A stretch of 64,000 nt of DNA. It comes from Azorinus chamasolen (taxonomy: Eukaryota > Mollusca > Bivalvia > Cardiida > Solecurtidae). Under the pieces are notes generated by a model. That model was given only the letters and a program-made list of their open reading frames with translations, did not search any database and was not told the origin of the DNA. Position 1 is the stretch's first letter, and each line of letters starts with the position of its first letter. This document shows, piece by piece, positions 30,334 through 39,212 of this stretch. The stretch lies in NCBI GenBank assembly GCA_963576725.1, contig OY755241.1, positions 25,332,449 through 25,396,448 on the forward strand, read 5' to 3'. The position numbers and the translations under genes were made by a program.

Positions 30334-30364
30334 AAGCGTTATGTCATTAATAAACGACAAAAGT

Positions 30365-30420
30365 GTGTGTACGTATATGCGTGCGTGCGTGTGTGCTCAT
30401 ACGTGCGCGCGTGTGTGTTT
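30365..30420. repeat. Alternating purine-pyrimidine (GT/GC) tract
   Basis: TGCGTGCGTGCGTGTGTGC and ACGTGCGCGCGTGTGTG, 80-130 bp upstream of the fourth protease exon; Z-DNA-prone. Confidence 0.7.
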
Positions 30421-30496
30421 TCTAGATAATGGAAATATCATTAATGAGCGGAGAAAAAATTCAACTACACACATATGTGTTTGTGTGTATTTTCAG

Positions 30497-30630
30497 ATGG
30501 TGGTGATATCATCAATAAGCGACGGAAGATTGACGTAAACATATTGCCAGACGCGGCTTGTAATGCAATTGCCAATTACAATGCACAGACCAACCTCTGC
30601 TACCAAACTATAAACAGTGGACCTTGTGTG
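30497..30630 (+). CDS. Serine protease homologue, fourth exon in window
   Basis: Acceptor TATTTTCAG and donor GTAAAT. G from the previous exon plus AT gives Asp; 44 codons follow (GGDIINKRRKIDVNILPDAA ... NSGPCV), ending in phase 0. C...NLCYQTINSGPC aligns with the segment running up to Cys191. The position equivalent to Asp189, which sets trypsin specificity, appears to be Gly (S-G-P-C). No frame disruption, so the gene is likely expressed as a non-catalytic protein rather than being a pseudogene. Confidence 0.82.
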
Positions 30631-30664
30631 GTAAATATCTTATCAACATTGTCGAATATCCTTA

Positions 30665-30898
30665 TTAACTCATTCCCTCTTAGACAATGTTTAGACCCAA
30701 TCACTTTGAATACAAAGACTGAAATTAAAGAAGCTTTTAATAGAACAAAAGGAAATGTCATAGAATTATGAAGTTTTTAAACCATTGTGATAAACAGAGC
30801 ATTTGCTCCTATGGAGCAAATGCTCTATTTATCACAATGGTTTAAAAAATGACTTTCACAAAGGCGTCAAAAGACGCAAATAGGAAGGAATTATTTAA
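30665..30898 (-). mobile_element. Family D TTAA element, complete
   Basis: TTAACTCATTCCCTCTTAGA to TAGGAAGGAATTATTTAA. Palindrome about 30776-30845, arms TTTAAACCATTGTGATAAA, core GCATTTGCTCCTATGGAGCA. It begins 34 bp after the donor of the fourth protease exon. Confidence 0.78.
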
Positions 30899-30903
30899 AT
30901 CAT

Positions 30904-31042
30904 CCAGGGCCCAAGGTTATAAAACGTCTGAGTTTAAGATCATTCTAAAATATCTAACTGACCAATCAGATGCCTGAGATTCAGACTCGAGCAAACTCAA
31001 GAATCAGACTCAAGCAAAATCTTTAATAACCTGGGGACCTAG
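30904..31042. mobile_element. Family I2 hairpin element
   Basis: CCAGGGCCCAAGGTTATAAA and AATAACCTGGGGACCTAG ends with inner GACCAATCAGATGCCTGAG; arms pair with several mismatches. Confidence 0.65.
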
Positions 31043-31138
31043 TCGTGAAAATCAGTATCATGCATGAATACATTGACTTACCCCGCTGTAAACACTAACA
31101 CTATCTTCTCAGATGCGGATCTGCTGTACTAGGAACTA

Positions 31139-31368
31139 CAGTAAAATCTCGATTATTCGAATTTTCTGTATAGAAGAAATTAAACCCTTTTAAGCAGGTG
31201 GCTGATTAATGCATGGTGAAAGTCATACAGAAAGCTCCTAGAGCTAGGAGCTTTCTGCATGGCTTTCACCATGCATTAAGCTGCCACCTGCCTTAAAGAT
31301 CGCTATTTAGTGTTCGAATAATCGATAATGATACGTATTTTAGTGTTCGAATAATCGAAGTTTTACTG
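31139..31368. mobile_element. Family E element with pogo-type TIRs, complete
   Basis: TA at 31137-31138 and 31369-31370. TIRs CAGTAAAATCTCGATTATTC and GAATAATCGAAGTTTTACTG (about 23 bp). Palindrome 31194-31291, arms of about 47 nt. The TTCGAATAATCGA-type TIR is characteristic of pogo/Tigger relatives. Confidence 0.85.
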
Positions 31369-31407
31369 TATTTTCAATTCGACCACGCTGTTGAGAATCT
31401 GTTGACC

Positions 31408-31456
31408 TGGTGTCAAACAGATCGAATCCTGATGAGACGCCAGTATAAGGGTTAAT
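31408..31456. mobile_element. Family C half palindrome
   Basis: GTGTCAAACAGATCGAATCC and TGATGAGACGCCAG, then AAGGGTTAA; the right arm is deleted. Confidence 0.5.
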
Positions 31457-31488
31457 GAACTTATGGAGCCTTAACAGTTTCAGAGCTA

Positions 31489-31668
31489 CAAATAAATGTG
31501 TGTATTCAAATACTAAAATTGCCGTTTCTACACCAAACACTATGCTGTGACCACTTTTTGGAATCGTCTCTTCGAGGCGATTCTAAAGAGTGGTCACAAC
31601 ATAGGGTTTGGTGGAGAAACAAAGAAGTTATTCTTGAAAATGTTTTAATTTACGCATCTTATCTGGTC
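31489..31668 (+). mobile_element. Family A element, complete
   Basis: AGAGCTACAAATAAATGTGT left, TTTACGCATCTTATCTGGTC right. The palindrome core TGTGACCACTTTTTGGAATC pairs with GATTCTAAAGAGTGGTCACA around TCTTCGAGG. The inner flanks CACCAAACACTATG and CATAGGGTTTGGTG extend the pairing. Confidence 0.75.
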
Positions 31669-31780
31669 CTCTATAATAAACTTCATCAATTGATGTCAAG
31701 CAACGTTGTGGCATCTGTGGATGTCGTCGTTTGCTCCAGTTGCCATCTTTTAAAATGCATCAGTTTGGTATCAAATCAAA

Positions 31781-31842
31781 ACACTTTGGGCCCAGTTGAA
31801 ACGCCGACTTACTCAGTCTTATCTGGATACAAACTGTTTGCA
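31781..31842. mobile_element. Family C palindrome, diverged
   Basis: CAAAACACTTTGGGCCCAGT and CTGGATACAAACTGTTTGC with GCCGACTTACTC centre. Confidence 0.5.
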
Positions 31843-31903
31843 AAGTTAATGACAGTTTTGCCATATGCAGTTACGGAATCTCAATGACCTATATAGCATA
31901 CAT

Positions 31904-32186
31904 TTAACATTTTACTCCATGAATATTCATGAATGAAATACAAAATGTAAAGAATTTCAGAAGATTAACTAGATTATTATTACGTTTAATAATGGTAAAT
32001 GAATACAAGAAAATTTATTCAGGGCAGAAACTGTAGAGACATACCTATATTATTTCAGAAGCAAACAGAGCAGACCCTGATCAGACGGCTCCTACAGGAG
32101 CCATCTGATCCTATAGGAGCCATCTGATCTGGGTCTACTCTGTTTGCAAAGGTGTTAAAATGCATTGATATGGAGTAAAGGGTTGA
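31904..32186 (+). mobile_element. Family B2 element with duplicated palindrome arm
   Basis: TTAACATTTTACTCCATGAA left, TATGGAGTAAAGGGTTGA right. In the palindrome (32059-32155) the segment CTAYAGGAGCCATCTGATC occurs twice in a row, giving one left and two right inner arms. Confidence 0.75.
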
Positions 32187-32305
32187 ACCACAGCAACAAT
32201 AATGCCAAGCTCCCAAAGGTATTCTCTCTAATTTCTTTTTTATGTGACGTCAGGTCACGTCATGTACACATATTTCATGTTACAAGAGTCAACATGAAGA
32301 TTGTA

Positions 32306-32466
32306 TTGACCTGGCAAACGTGATACACGAATTGACCTGGCAAGCGTGATACATGTATCGACCTGGCAAACGTGATACATGTATCGACCTGGCAAACGTG
32401 ATACACGAATTGACCTGGCAAACGTGATACATGTTTCGACCTGGCAAACGTGATACATGTACAGAC
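32306..32466. repeat. 26-bp minisatellite, about 6-7 copies
   Basis: Unit TGACCTGGCAAACGTGATAC plus ACGAAT or ATGTAT alternating between copies. Confidence 0.9.
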
Positions 32467-32686
32467 CGCATACGCCTTTGGCATACCACTGGCCGACAAA
32501 TGACCGGGATTTAGAGCACGACCTCATGCCAGTATTGACGCCATACGCTAAAACAACAACGTGTCAGTTGGCTAAGATCAGCATATCATGGTTCCCGGTG
32601 TGACGTTAAGGGGCATCAGAGATGACCTGATATAGTTTACTTCTCAGATATTCATTTAAGCCATTTTAACTGCTGACCGATCTAGT

Positions 32687-32862
32687 TTAACCATTTCACC
32701 ACTAGTGTCACAAACGTGCACCACGACAAATAGTGCAGTCCCAGACCAAACGTATGCCGCCTTTTCAAGACGGCGTCTGATCAGAAGCTTCACCATTTGT
32801 CTCACTCTCTAGTTCTATATGTGTTTATATTCCTTTGAACTTTGTATTTATGTATCAAATTG
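32687..32862 (-). mobile_element. Family G element, inverted, truncated
   Basis: TTAACCATTTCACCACTAGT start; palindrome 32720-32800 with TGCCGCCTTTTCAAGACGGC centre, then TATTCCTTTGAACTTTGTAT flank. Confidence 0.65.
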
Positions 32863-32887
32863 TCATATACCAATTGTCTTATACTTC

Positions 32888-32986
32888 TGTAGGAGCAAAT
32901 GCTCTGTGTATCACAATGGTTTCACAACGTGAATTTTAGTGTCGTCAAAAGTCTTCAATATGGGGGGATGGGTTGTACGGGTTAAA
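32888..32986. mobile_element. Right half of a family D element
   Basis: GTAGGAGCAAATGCTCTGTG, TATCACAATGGTTTCACAAC, then TGGGGGGATGGGTTGTACGG. Confidence 0.55.
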
Positions 32987-33072
32987 AGGTGAGCATGTGA
33001 CACAGGTGGGTGGGGTACCCATTGATCTCTGGGTACTGTGTACACTGATACTACAGTTATAGTGGTTTTCAG

Positions 33073-33303
33073 CGCGATGGTGGTACCCCATTGACGTGCA
33101 TCTTGAATGGCAAACAGACACAGGTTGGCATCCATTCGTTCGAACCCAGCGGCTGCACTCCTGGGAACCAGGTGGCCTCGGACACGCGTCAGTACCGGAA
33201 GTTCATAAAACAGACAATTGATGACATCAATCATAGCTACAAGACATGTGACAAAGATAAACTACAGGAGAAAAAAGGTAGGAAGGACAAAGAATGTGAA
33301 TAG
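33073..33303 (+). CDS. Serine protease homologue, exon with mutated Ser195
   Basis: Acceptor GTTTTCAG, entering in phase 0 and reading to TAG at 33301-33303. It begins RDGGTPLTC; with the previous exon this gives C-V-R-D-G-G-T-P-L-T-C against the active consensus C-Q-G-D-S-G-G-P-L-V-C, so Ser195 is Gly, Gly193 is Arg and Gly197 is Thr. It continues VGIHSFEPSGCTPGNQVASD and QYRKFIKQTIDDI (the C-terminal helix of the S1 fold), then a Lys-rich tail. A donor AAAAAAG|GTAGGA lies at 33277 in phase 1, which would fit the acceptor at 35131, so the TAG may be skipped by splicing into the IgGFc-type exon. Confidence 0.85.
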   Translation, partial: RDGGTPLTCILNGKQTQVGIHSFEPSGCTPGNQVASDTRQYRKFIKQTIDDINHSYKTCDKDKLQEKKGRKDKECE

Positions 33304-33434
33304 AAAACTCAATGTAGTTCATAAAGCAGAAAATTGATGGCATCAATCATAGCATCAAGACGTGTGACAAAGATAAACTTCAGAAGAAAAAAAAGGTAGG
33401 AAGGATAGAGAGTGTGAATAGAAAACTCAATTTA
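33201..33434 (+). repeat. Tandem duplication of the end of the protease exon
   Basis: 33201-33316 and 33317-33434 are two copies about 90% alike (GTTCATAAARCAGAMAATTG start, AGAATGTGAATAG or AGAGTGTGAATAG near the end). The second copy repeats the stop and the possible donor AAGGTAGGAAGG, and lies after the first stop. Confidence 0.9.
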
Positions 33435-33455
33435 GTTCTCACGACTGTTCACGCC

Positions 33456-33603
33456 CCGAGGTTATAAACGTTTTTGCTTGAATCTGAGATCATTCTCAAG
33501 CACATGATTGGTCAGATTCTGAACAAGGCTCAGAATCTGACCAATCAGATGCTTCAGAACGAGCTCAGACTCAGTCTCAGAAGTTTTATAACTTTAGGCC
33601 CTG
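33456..33603. mobile_element. Family I2 hairpin element, well preserved
   Basis: GCCCCGAGGTTATAAACG and AGTTTTATAACTTTAGGCCC ends. The inner arms TTGGTCAGATTCTGA and CAGAATCTGACCAATCAGAT pair around ACAAGG. Confidence 0.75.
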
Positions 33604-33606
33604 GAC

Positions 33607-33860
33607 TTAACCCCTTTCCTCATGAATAAGTATGCAATGATCCGTCACCTGATAAACATTCATTGGCTGTATTTTCATAATGATAGCTAAACAAGGGAAC
33701 TGATGGCCATTTCGAAAAACTGTAGAATATCAGGTCTATATTATTCCATTAGCAAAAATAGCAGACCCTGATCAGACGGCTCCTTCAAGAGACGTATGGT
33801 CTGTGTCTTCTCTGTCTGCAAATGCTTCAAAAGGGGTTTATATGAGGGGAGGGTTATCAT
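33607..33860 (+). mobile_element. Family B TTAA element with decayed palindrome
   Basis: TTAACCCCTTTCCTCATGAA left, TATGAGGGGAGGGTTATC right. Left arm GCAGACCCTGATCAGACGGC is good, the right arm is eroded. Confidence 0.65.
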
Positions 33861-33893
33861 GTCCATATATTATAGGTAGAACTGTCCAGTAGG

Positions 33894-34052
33894 TCTAGGT
33901 TTGCTCTGTTTGCTTATGAAATAATAAAGATCTGATTCTACAGTCCCAGTCACGGTAAAAATTCCTTTCCTCATCATGTCATTGAAAATATCAGTTCGTT
34001 ATATCCATGCTCTCATTATTTCTAACATGAATATTCATGAGGCAAAAAGTTA
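33894..34052 (-). mobile_element. Partial family B2 element, inverted
   Basis: GGTTTGCTCTGTTTGCTTAT, then TAAAGATCTGATTCTACAGT and AACATGAATATTCATGAGGC, ending AAAAGTTAA; the left half of the palindrome is missing. Confidence 0.6.
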
Positions 34053-34209
34053 AAGTCCTTTCCATAGTTTCCCATAATACCATAATTATATCATCCGTGT
34101 TATATGGACGCTTTTCTAGTGATATGTCACATATGACACTGGCACCATAAAGAGTGATATTGAACACTATTGACAATGCCTCTCAATGAAACAGGATACA
34201 CGTACTGTA

Positions 34210-34279
34210 ACATCACACCCGTCTCCAAGACCGGTATCTATGGTAATTTTAACATCCGGTTTAGAGGGGTGCTACTGTA
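34210..34279. mobile_element. Right end of a family E element
   Basis: CCGTCTCCAAGACCGGTATC and CCGGTTTAGAGGGGTGCTAC then TGTA, matching the right quarter of the E copy at 39678-39881. Confidence 0.5.
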
Positions 34280-34289
34280 CCATCGATCT

Positions 34290-34539
34290 TTAACCCTTCG
34301 CTTGCTGAATTTTAAAATACATTTCTTCTTCTTTACCCATGCTCTGTTGTATAATTACATATATCTTCACTGTGTACAAGTATTTCGCTGTGTTATCACT
34401 GCTGTGGAGTGCACTGGTTGCACAATCAACTTGTAAATAGTGCAGACCCTGATGAGACAGCTCCTGCAGGAGCTGTCTCATCTGGGTATTCACTATTTAC
34501 AGGTAGGTATATTGACGTGAATAGCAAGCGAAGGGTTAA
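34290..34539 (-). mobile_element. Family F TTAA element, complete
   Basis: 250 bp, TTAACCCTTCGCTTGCTG to AGCAAGCGAAGGGTTAA (perfect 17-bp inverted ends). Palindrome 34433-34500, centre GCTCCTGCAGGAGC. Immediately followed by an E palindrome. Confidence 0.87.
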
Positions 34540-34540
34540 G

Positions 34541-34695
34541 ACAGGTGGCAGCTTAATGCATGGTGAAAGTCATGCAGAAAGCTCCTAGAGGAGCTTTCTG
34601 CATGATTTTCACCATGCATTAAGCAGCCATCTGGCTAAAAGGGTCTAAATTCTTATACACATAATAATAATCGAGACTTGACTGCAGTTTTATTT
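34541..34695. mobile_element. Family E element, left part missing
   Basis: Full palindrome 34541-34634 (ACAGGTGGCAGCTTAATGCA, AAAGCTCCTAGAGGAGCTTT) plus an inverted pogo-type terminus TAATAATCGAGACTTGACTG. The F element sits at the TTAA before GACAGGTGG, a TTAA also found in other E copies. Confidence 0.65.
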
Positions 34696-34832
34696 GGCTA
34701 ATGCAAAATCCAGATGACGTCAGAAAAGCTTGTTATTTATAAGCACTCACAAAATACTCATAGTTTTCTTTTATGCACTGAAAGCAATATATTCTTTCAT
34801 TACTTTTCAAAGACGTCATCAGAATGGTAAAT

Positions 34833-34898
34833 GGTATAGATCCTGATGAGACGCTGAGTTCGTCGCTGTTAATCTGGATCGATCAAAACTGTTTGCAA
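34833..34898. mobile_element. Family C palindrome, diverged
   Basis: GTAAATGGTATAGATCCTGA and GATCAAAACTGTTTGCAATT with GACGCTGAG...CTGTTAATC inner arms. Confidence 0.5.
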
Positions 34899-35014
34899 TT
34901 GTCATCGTTACAACTTTCCCTATATACTATACGGATTCATCAGATTTGCACTTAAGCTTCGACCTCACGTGACCTGATTGAGATTTCCTGGTTGGATCTT
35001 TATTTCTCCTCTAC

Positions 35015-35092
35015 AGTAAAAGCTCAATACATCGAATGTTTAGCATGCCTTTTGAGGCAAGTGGCTGCTTATTGCAGGGTGAAAGTCCCTTT
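35015..35092. mobile_element. Left half of a pogo-type family E element
   Basis: TACAGTAAAAGCTCAATACA TIR and GGCAAGTGGCTGCTTATTGC, GGGTGAAAGTCC. It accounts for the reading frame upstream of the IgGFc exon, which should not be read as protein. Confidence 0.65.
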
Positions 35093-35130
35093 ATTGATAG
35101 TGTCCTCCATTTTTCTATTTGTTTTCACAG

Positions 35131-36365
35131 GCTGTGGGCCAGAGGGCCAGTCGTTCATGGTAGGGTATATCCTACCTGACCCTAAAGAAAGTACGCCAGT
35201 CTTATACATTACATCAACGGACGATATCACCGTCACGTTGGACGCCGATCCAAGCATCCTTGCACTATTACCTAATACCATGTTTGCCGTTCCCGCTGCT
35301 ACTGGTCTAAAAATAGAACTTCCAGACGAGCTAACAAAAGAATACGTGGGGCTAGACGTTCTTGGTATCCGTGTCTCCAGCGATGATGACTTTTTTCTTG
35401 CTGCTGGTTACGAGCCTGACGCTATAGGTGTCACCTACGTGTTCCCCGAAGAGTGCCTTATGAAATCCTCCACACAGTACCTCGTGGCATCTTATGAAAG
35501 GGGTTACCGAAACCAGATTGTCATTGTCGGACAGAAGGATGGTACAGTGGTGACTCTCCATCGCCCTCACCTACCCAGCATTCAGTTTACTTTGGATGAA
35601 TTTGAAACATACAGCTACATCGCACACGAGGTCACTGGAATAATTGTTAGCGGTAGCAAGGCGTTATCAGTTTTCTCTGGCAACAAATGTGGCTACATTC
35701 CGGAGCACGTTAATTACTGCGACGCAATTTACGAGCAGATGCCACCCATTCATAGTCTTGGGGATACATACATAATTCCCCGGCTTCTACCGAGGGAGAA
35801 TATCCTGATCCGTGCGGTAGCATCCGTGGACGGTACTACGATCATCGCCAGAAATCCCGATGGAACATTCCTCGACTCTGCTGTAAGAGACAGAGGAAAG
35901 TTCTGGGAAAAGCAGATCTTGAATATCCCCGTGGTGTCGGTATCGTCCAGTGAGCCCATTCTGCTCGCTGCTTATGGTATTGGAGGCACAGTTGACCTAC
36001 TAGATAAAGGGGATCCGTCCATGGTGATAGTTCCAAGCGTAGAGCAGTTCGCCTTCATGTACAAGCTGTATGCTACTGGCACCACCGGGCATCACCGTGT
36101 TGCCATTATTATCAGTTGGGATGCGGACTTATCGAAACTAACATTGAACGGTAACCCGGTCACAGCGGATTTTGCAACGGAAATAGTAGTTGTTCCTTCC
36201 CTGGGAACGTATAAGATATTTTATGAAGACCTGGTGGAGGGCGTGAACATGGTGATGACTACTGGACATATTCCGTTCGGTGTTATACAATACCTTCTTG
36301 AATACTACCGGGAAACAGCCGCCTCACCAAAATGCCTGTCCATTGATCCACCTGTTTCTCCATAA
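35131..36365 (+). CDS. IgGFc-binding protein N-terminal-type domain, terminal exon
   Basis: Acceptor GTTTTCACAG at 35121-35130; open to TAA at 36363-36365 (411 codons). The frame continues upstream to 34992, but that part is a decayed E element. It encodes one complete IgGFc-binding N-terminal domain: CGPEGQSFMVGYILPDP (usually GxEFxxGFxxN), VASYERGYRNQIVIVGQKDG, VFSGNKCGYIPEHVNYCDAI, EQMPPIHSLGDTYIIP, VASVDGTTI and the hallmark GDPSMVIVPSVEQF, followed by the closing beta region. Proteins with this domain in animals are secreted or mucin/vWD-associated and often immune- or mucus-related; that role is inferred. Entry phase is 1 (GC then TGT). An AATAAA overlaps the bases just after the stop. 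No vWD or TIL repeats follow, so it is much shorter than vertebrate FCGBP. Confidence 0.88.
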
Positions 36366-36580
36366 ATAAAAACTATACTTTTTGCGACTCTTAATTATAA
36401 AACTTAATAATCTAATATAAGAAAACATGAAATCGTAGTTCAGGAGTGATATTATAGATACTCAGACTTACCATAATCAACACTAAGAATTTATCATCTT
36501 CAGCGAAATAGTTTCCCACGCAGTAATAAGGCAAAATAACATGTATGGATGTTCTAGATCTCATTCATTCCCGTATACTA
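36366..36580. other. 3' flank of the IgGFc-type exon
   Basis: AT-rich; AATAAA at about 36367-36372 is the only recognisable poly(A) motif close to the stop. Confidence 0.4.
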
Positions 36581-36831
36581 TTAACCTTTTCCCTCATATA
36601 AAACGTGTTTTCACGCATGTGCAAACAGAGTAGACACAGATCAGACGGCTCCTAGAGGAGTCGTCTGATCAGGGTCTGCTCTGTTTGCTAATGGAATTTG
36701 ATAATTCTCTTTCTTTACATTCTAAAATAGCTAAAATGGTCCACCTTCCGTAGTTCATTATAACTACTTTGTCCATGAACATCCAGTAGGTATTGAAAAT
36801 TGAAATAAACATAGAAAAGGGAGAGGGTTAA
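36581..36831 (-). mobile_element. Family B1 TTAA element, complete, inverted
   Basis: TTAACCTTTTCCCTCATATA to AAGGGAGAGGGTTAA. Palindrome 36621-36688 with centre GCTCCTAGAGGAG. Confidence 0.83.
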
Positions 36832-36927
36832 GGACACCAGTCCATATCTTATTTTGGAAGCCATCTACTTGTCATGTTCAAGGGACACAGTGAACCTTAT
36901 ATTTGCTAGTATAAACCATAGACATTG

Positions 36928-37003
36928 GGTTCAGCAAACACTGCAGACCCTTTTCAGAGGGTTCCTTCACGATGCCCCTGCTCTGAGTCTTCACAGTTTG
37001 CCT
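36928..37003. mobile_element. Family H palindrome, decayed
   Basis: CAGCAAACACTGCAGACCC and GAGTCTTCACAGTTTGCC with GAGGGTTCCTTCACGATGCC between. Confidence 0.55.
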
Positions 37004-37036
37004 ATGTCCTTTTACGGGACACTAGTCACAAATTAG

Positions 37037-37230
37037 TTAACTATTTCATCGCTAATATCGCCAACATACAGCACGACGAATAGCACAATCCCTGATCGGA
37101 CACAACCAATTTCAAGATGGCGTCTGATCAAGGACGTCACTGTTTGCGTCAACATCTAGTTACATGTACACAGCTTACGCCTATTTCTTTGAGACTGCGT
37201 TAATGCATCTCATTTATTCATATAACTGAA
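37037..37230 (-). mobile_element. Family G element, inverted, decayed
   Basis: TTAACTATTTCATCGCTAAT start; palindrome 37071-37149 (CGAATAGCACAATCCCTGAT, AAGGACGTCACTGTTTG); flank CGCCTATTTCTTTGAGACTG. Confidence 0.6.
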
Positions 37231-37235
37231 ATGGT

Positions 37236-37345
37236 GTTAACCGATAGCACGCCAGTCACAACTATAGTTGCATATGTAAACAATGTAGAACCAGGCGAGA
37301 GAGCTCCTACAGAAGCTCTCTCGTCTGGGTCTACACAATTTGTCA
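37236..37345. mobile_element. Family H/F-like palindrome
   Basis: TTAACCGATAGCACGCCAGT then GTAAACAATGTAGAACCAGG pairing with CTGGGTCTACACAATTTG; both inner arms read GAGAGAGCTCC / GAAGCTCTCTC, a symmetric change not seen in other copies. Confidence 0.6.
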
Positions 37346-37382
37346 TGGAAAATCAAATTGTCTTATTTTATGTTAACAATAG

Positions 37383-37675
37383 GACGTGTACTGCAATTAT
37401 CTGGCTTTAAGTCAATAAGGATGTGTACTGCAATTATCTGGCTTTAAGTCAATAAGGACGTGTACTGCACTTATCTGGCTTTAAGTCAATAAGGATGTGT
37501 ACTGCAATTATCTGGCTTTAAGTCAATAAGGATGTGTACTGCAATTATCTGGCTTTAAGTCAATAAGGACGTGTACTGCAATTATCTGGCTTTAAGTCAA
37601 TAAGGATGTGTACTGCAATTATCTGGATTTAAGTCAATAAGGACGTGTACTGCAATTATCTGGATTTACTTTAAT
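37383..37675. repeat. 37-bp minisatellite, 8 copies
   Basis: Unit ACGTGTACTGCAATTATCTG plus GCTTTAAGTCAATAAGG, followed by decaying copies to about 37850. Confidence 0.92.
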
Positions 37676-38102
37676 AATGTCGTATTGCAAATATCTGGCT
37701 TTATGTCAATAATAAATACGCGTAGTGCAATTGTCTTGCTATATGTCAGTAAGTACATGTATTGCAATTGCCTGTTTTATGTCGATAATAAAGGTGTATA
37801 TTGCAAGTATCTGTCTTTGCGTCAATAATAAGAATGTCTATTGCAAGTACGAGGGCTGAGCAAAACGTCCGTACAATTTGTTAATAAAAATAAAACCACC
37901 AGTTCAATTACATTCAAATGTGTATATGTTCAAGATATTTTCATTACTGAGATAATTACAAAGATTCAGAAAAATGATAAGAAACGTCGTTGGCATGCCA
38001 TCTCATAAAACGGGGGTAACTGGTACCCGGACTACGCCGTTGACGTTAACGTTATTCTACGACGACGCTGTTTGATGTTAAGACGGCGCTCTATCAGCGT
38101 CT

Positions 38103-38251
38103 GGGTCCATGCTTATAAAGCGTTTTAGTTCAGTCTGAGTTTGTTCTCAAGCTTTTGATTGGTCAGATTTGAGCCAAAGGCTCAAATCTGACCAATCAAC
38201 AGCTTGATAACGAATTCAGACTCAACTAAAACGTTTTATAAGCATGGATAC
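38103..38251. mobile_element. Family I hairpin element, complete
   Basis: GGGTCCATGCTTATAAAGCG to AAAACGTTTTATAAGCATGG with arms of about 72 nt and a three-base loop (GAGCC-AAA-GGCTC). Only a handful of mismatches. Confidence 0.85.
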
Positions 38252-38500
38252 AGATCACAGTCTCTGTAGCAGGTGCGCACACTACTTCACAGTTTCTCAA
38301 AATACTGTCCATATTCTCGGATGCACTTTTGGTGATGCTCAATCCATCTTCTGAATATGCCTTGGTATATGCCTTTATGTCAATAATAATGGTGTGTATT
38401 GCATGTGTTTTGCTTTATAAAGTTATTCGTTTGAGCTCTATTCATTGATATAATGAAAGTACACTTGTAGTATATATGACGGACTAAGTTGAGTTGTGTA

Positions 38501-38851
38501 CAGTTGAACTTCGATATCTCGAACTTGAATTACTCGAATTATGGGATAACTCGAACTAAAAGTTCGGTCCTTCCAAAATCTACAATACAGCATTGTTCTC
38601 AATTTTTTCACTACGTATATCACTTTGTGAAGGAGTTAGAATAGTTTTGCACCAAGCCCTCGATATGTAGAAACACATATGAGAGCTTAATGCAGATCGA
38701 AAGTAATGTAGGAGCTTTCGGCATCACTTTAGACCTGCATTGAGCTGTAAACATGAGAAATTGTCCAGGTAGGAAATCGGATGACTCGAACTGTTGTTAT
38801 TTCGAATTTATTTGTAAGGACACTTGATGTCGAGATATCAAAGTTCCACTG
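38501..38851. mobile_element. Pogo-like MITE with TA duplication
   Basis: TA at 38499-38500 and 38852-38853. TIRs CAGTTGAACTTCGATATCTC and GAGATATCAAAGTTCCACTG. The inside contains a shrunken E palindrome (38680-38752, GAGCTTAATGCAGATCGAAA, AGGAGCTTTCGGC). Confidence 0.83.
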
Positions 38852-38854
38852 TAT

Positions 38855-39160
38855 ATGAAATTATCTGTTCATCATTGGGTATTTGTGCAAGATTACATAA
38901 ACATTAAATATATCAATATACAATGTAGTGTTTGTGTGGGCTTATTTTCATTGCCATGGTGAATATTTGAATATACCAGCTTGCAAATTTTATGCTCAAG
39001 AATATAACCACGTTATGTTTTATGGATCCATGAGATATTCAAATGTTGTGCGTTAGAATGAAAAGGCACGTAGTCATTTGCTGTGAAATACTACTTCGGG
39101 GCAAATTTCTCGTAAGAGGGACACAGGGATGAAAGTAACCGTTGCTATGGCTAAACCATT
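38855..39160. other. No gene or repeat recognised
   Basis: Low-GC non-coding sequence; nothing supports a feature. Confidence 0.45.
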
Positions 39161-39161
39161 T

Positions 39162-39212
39162 ACTTCAGAAATTATATTCATGTAAAAGATAACGACTTCA
39201 TGATCAACAGAT
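39162..39212 (+). mobile_element. Left end of a B2 element
   Basis: TAAACCATTTACTTCAGAAA and ATTCATGTAAAAGATAACGA, cut by the TTAA of the next D element. Confidence 0.5.

Noticed and set aside
32255..32527. CRISPR-like array of 26-bp repeats
   Set aside because: Direct tandem units without spacers, in an animal genome; an ordinary minisatellite.
34992..35130. N-terminal 46 codons of the 457-codon frame as protein
   Set aside because: They translate a decayed pogo-type E element and the intron; a good acceptor precedes 35131.
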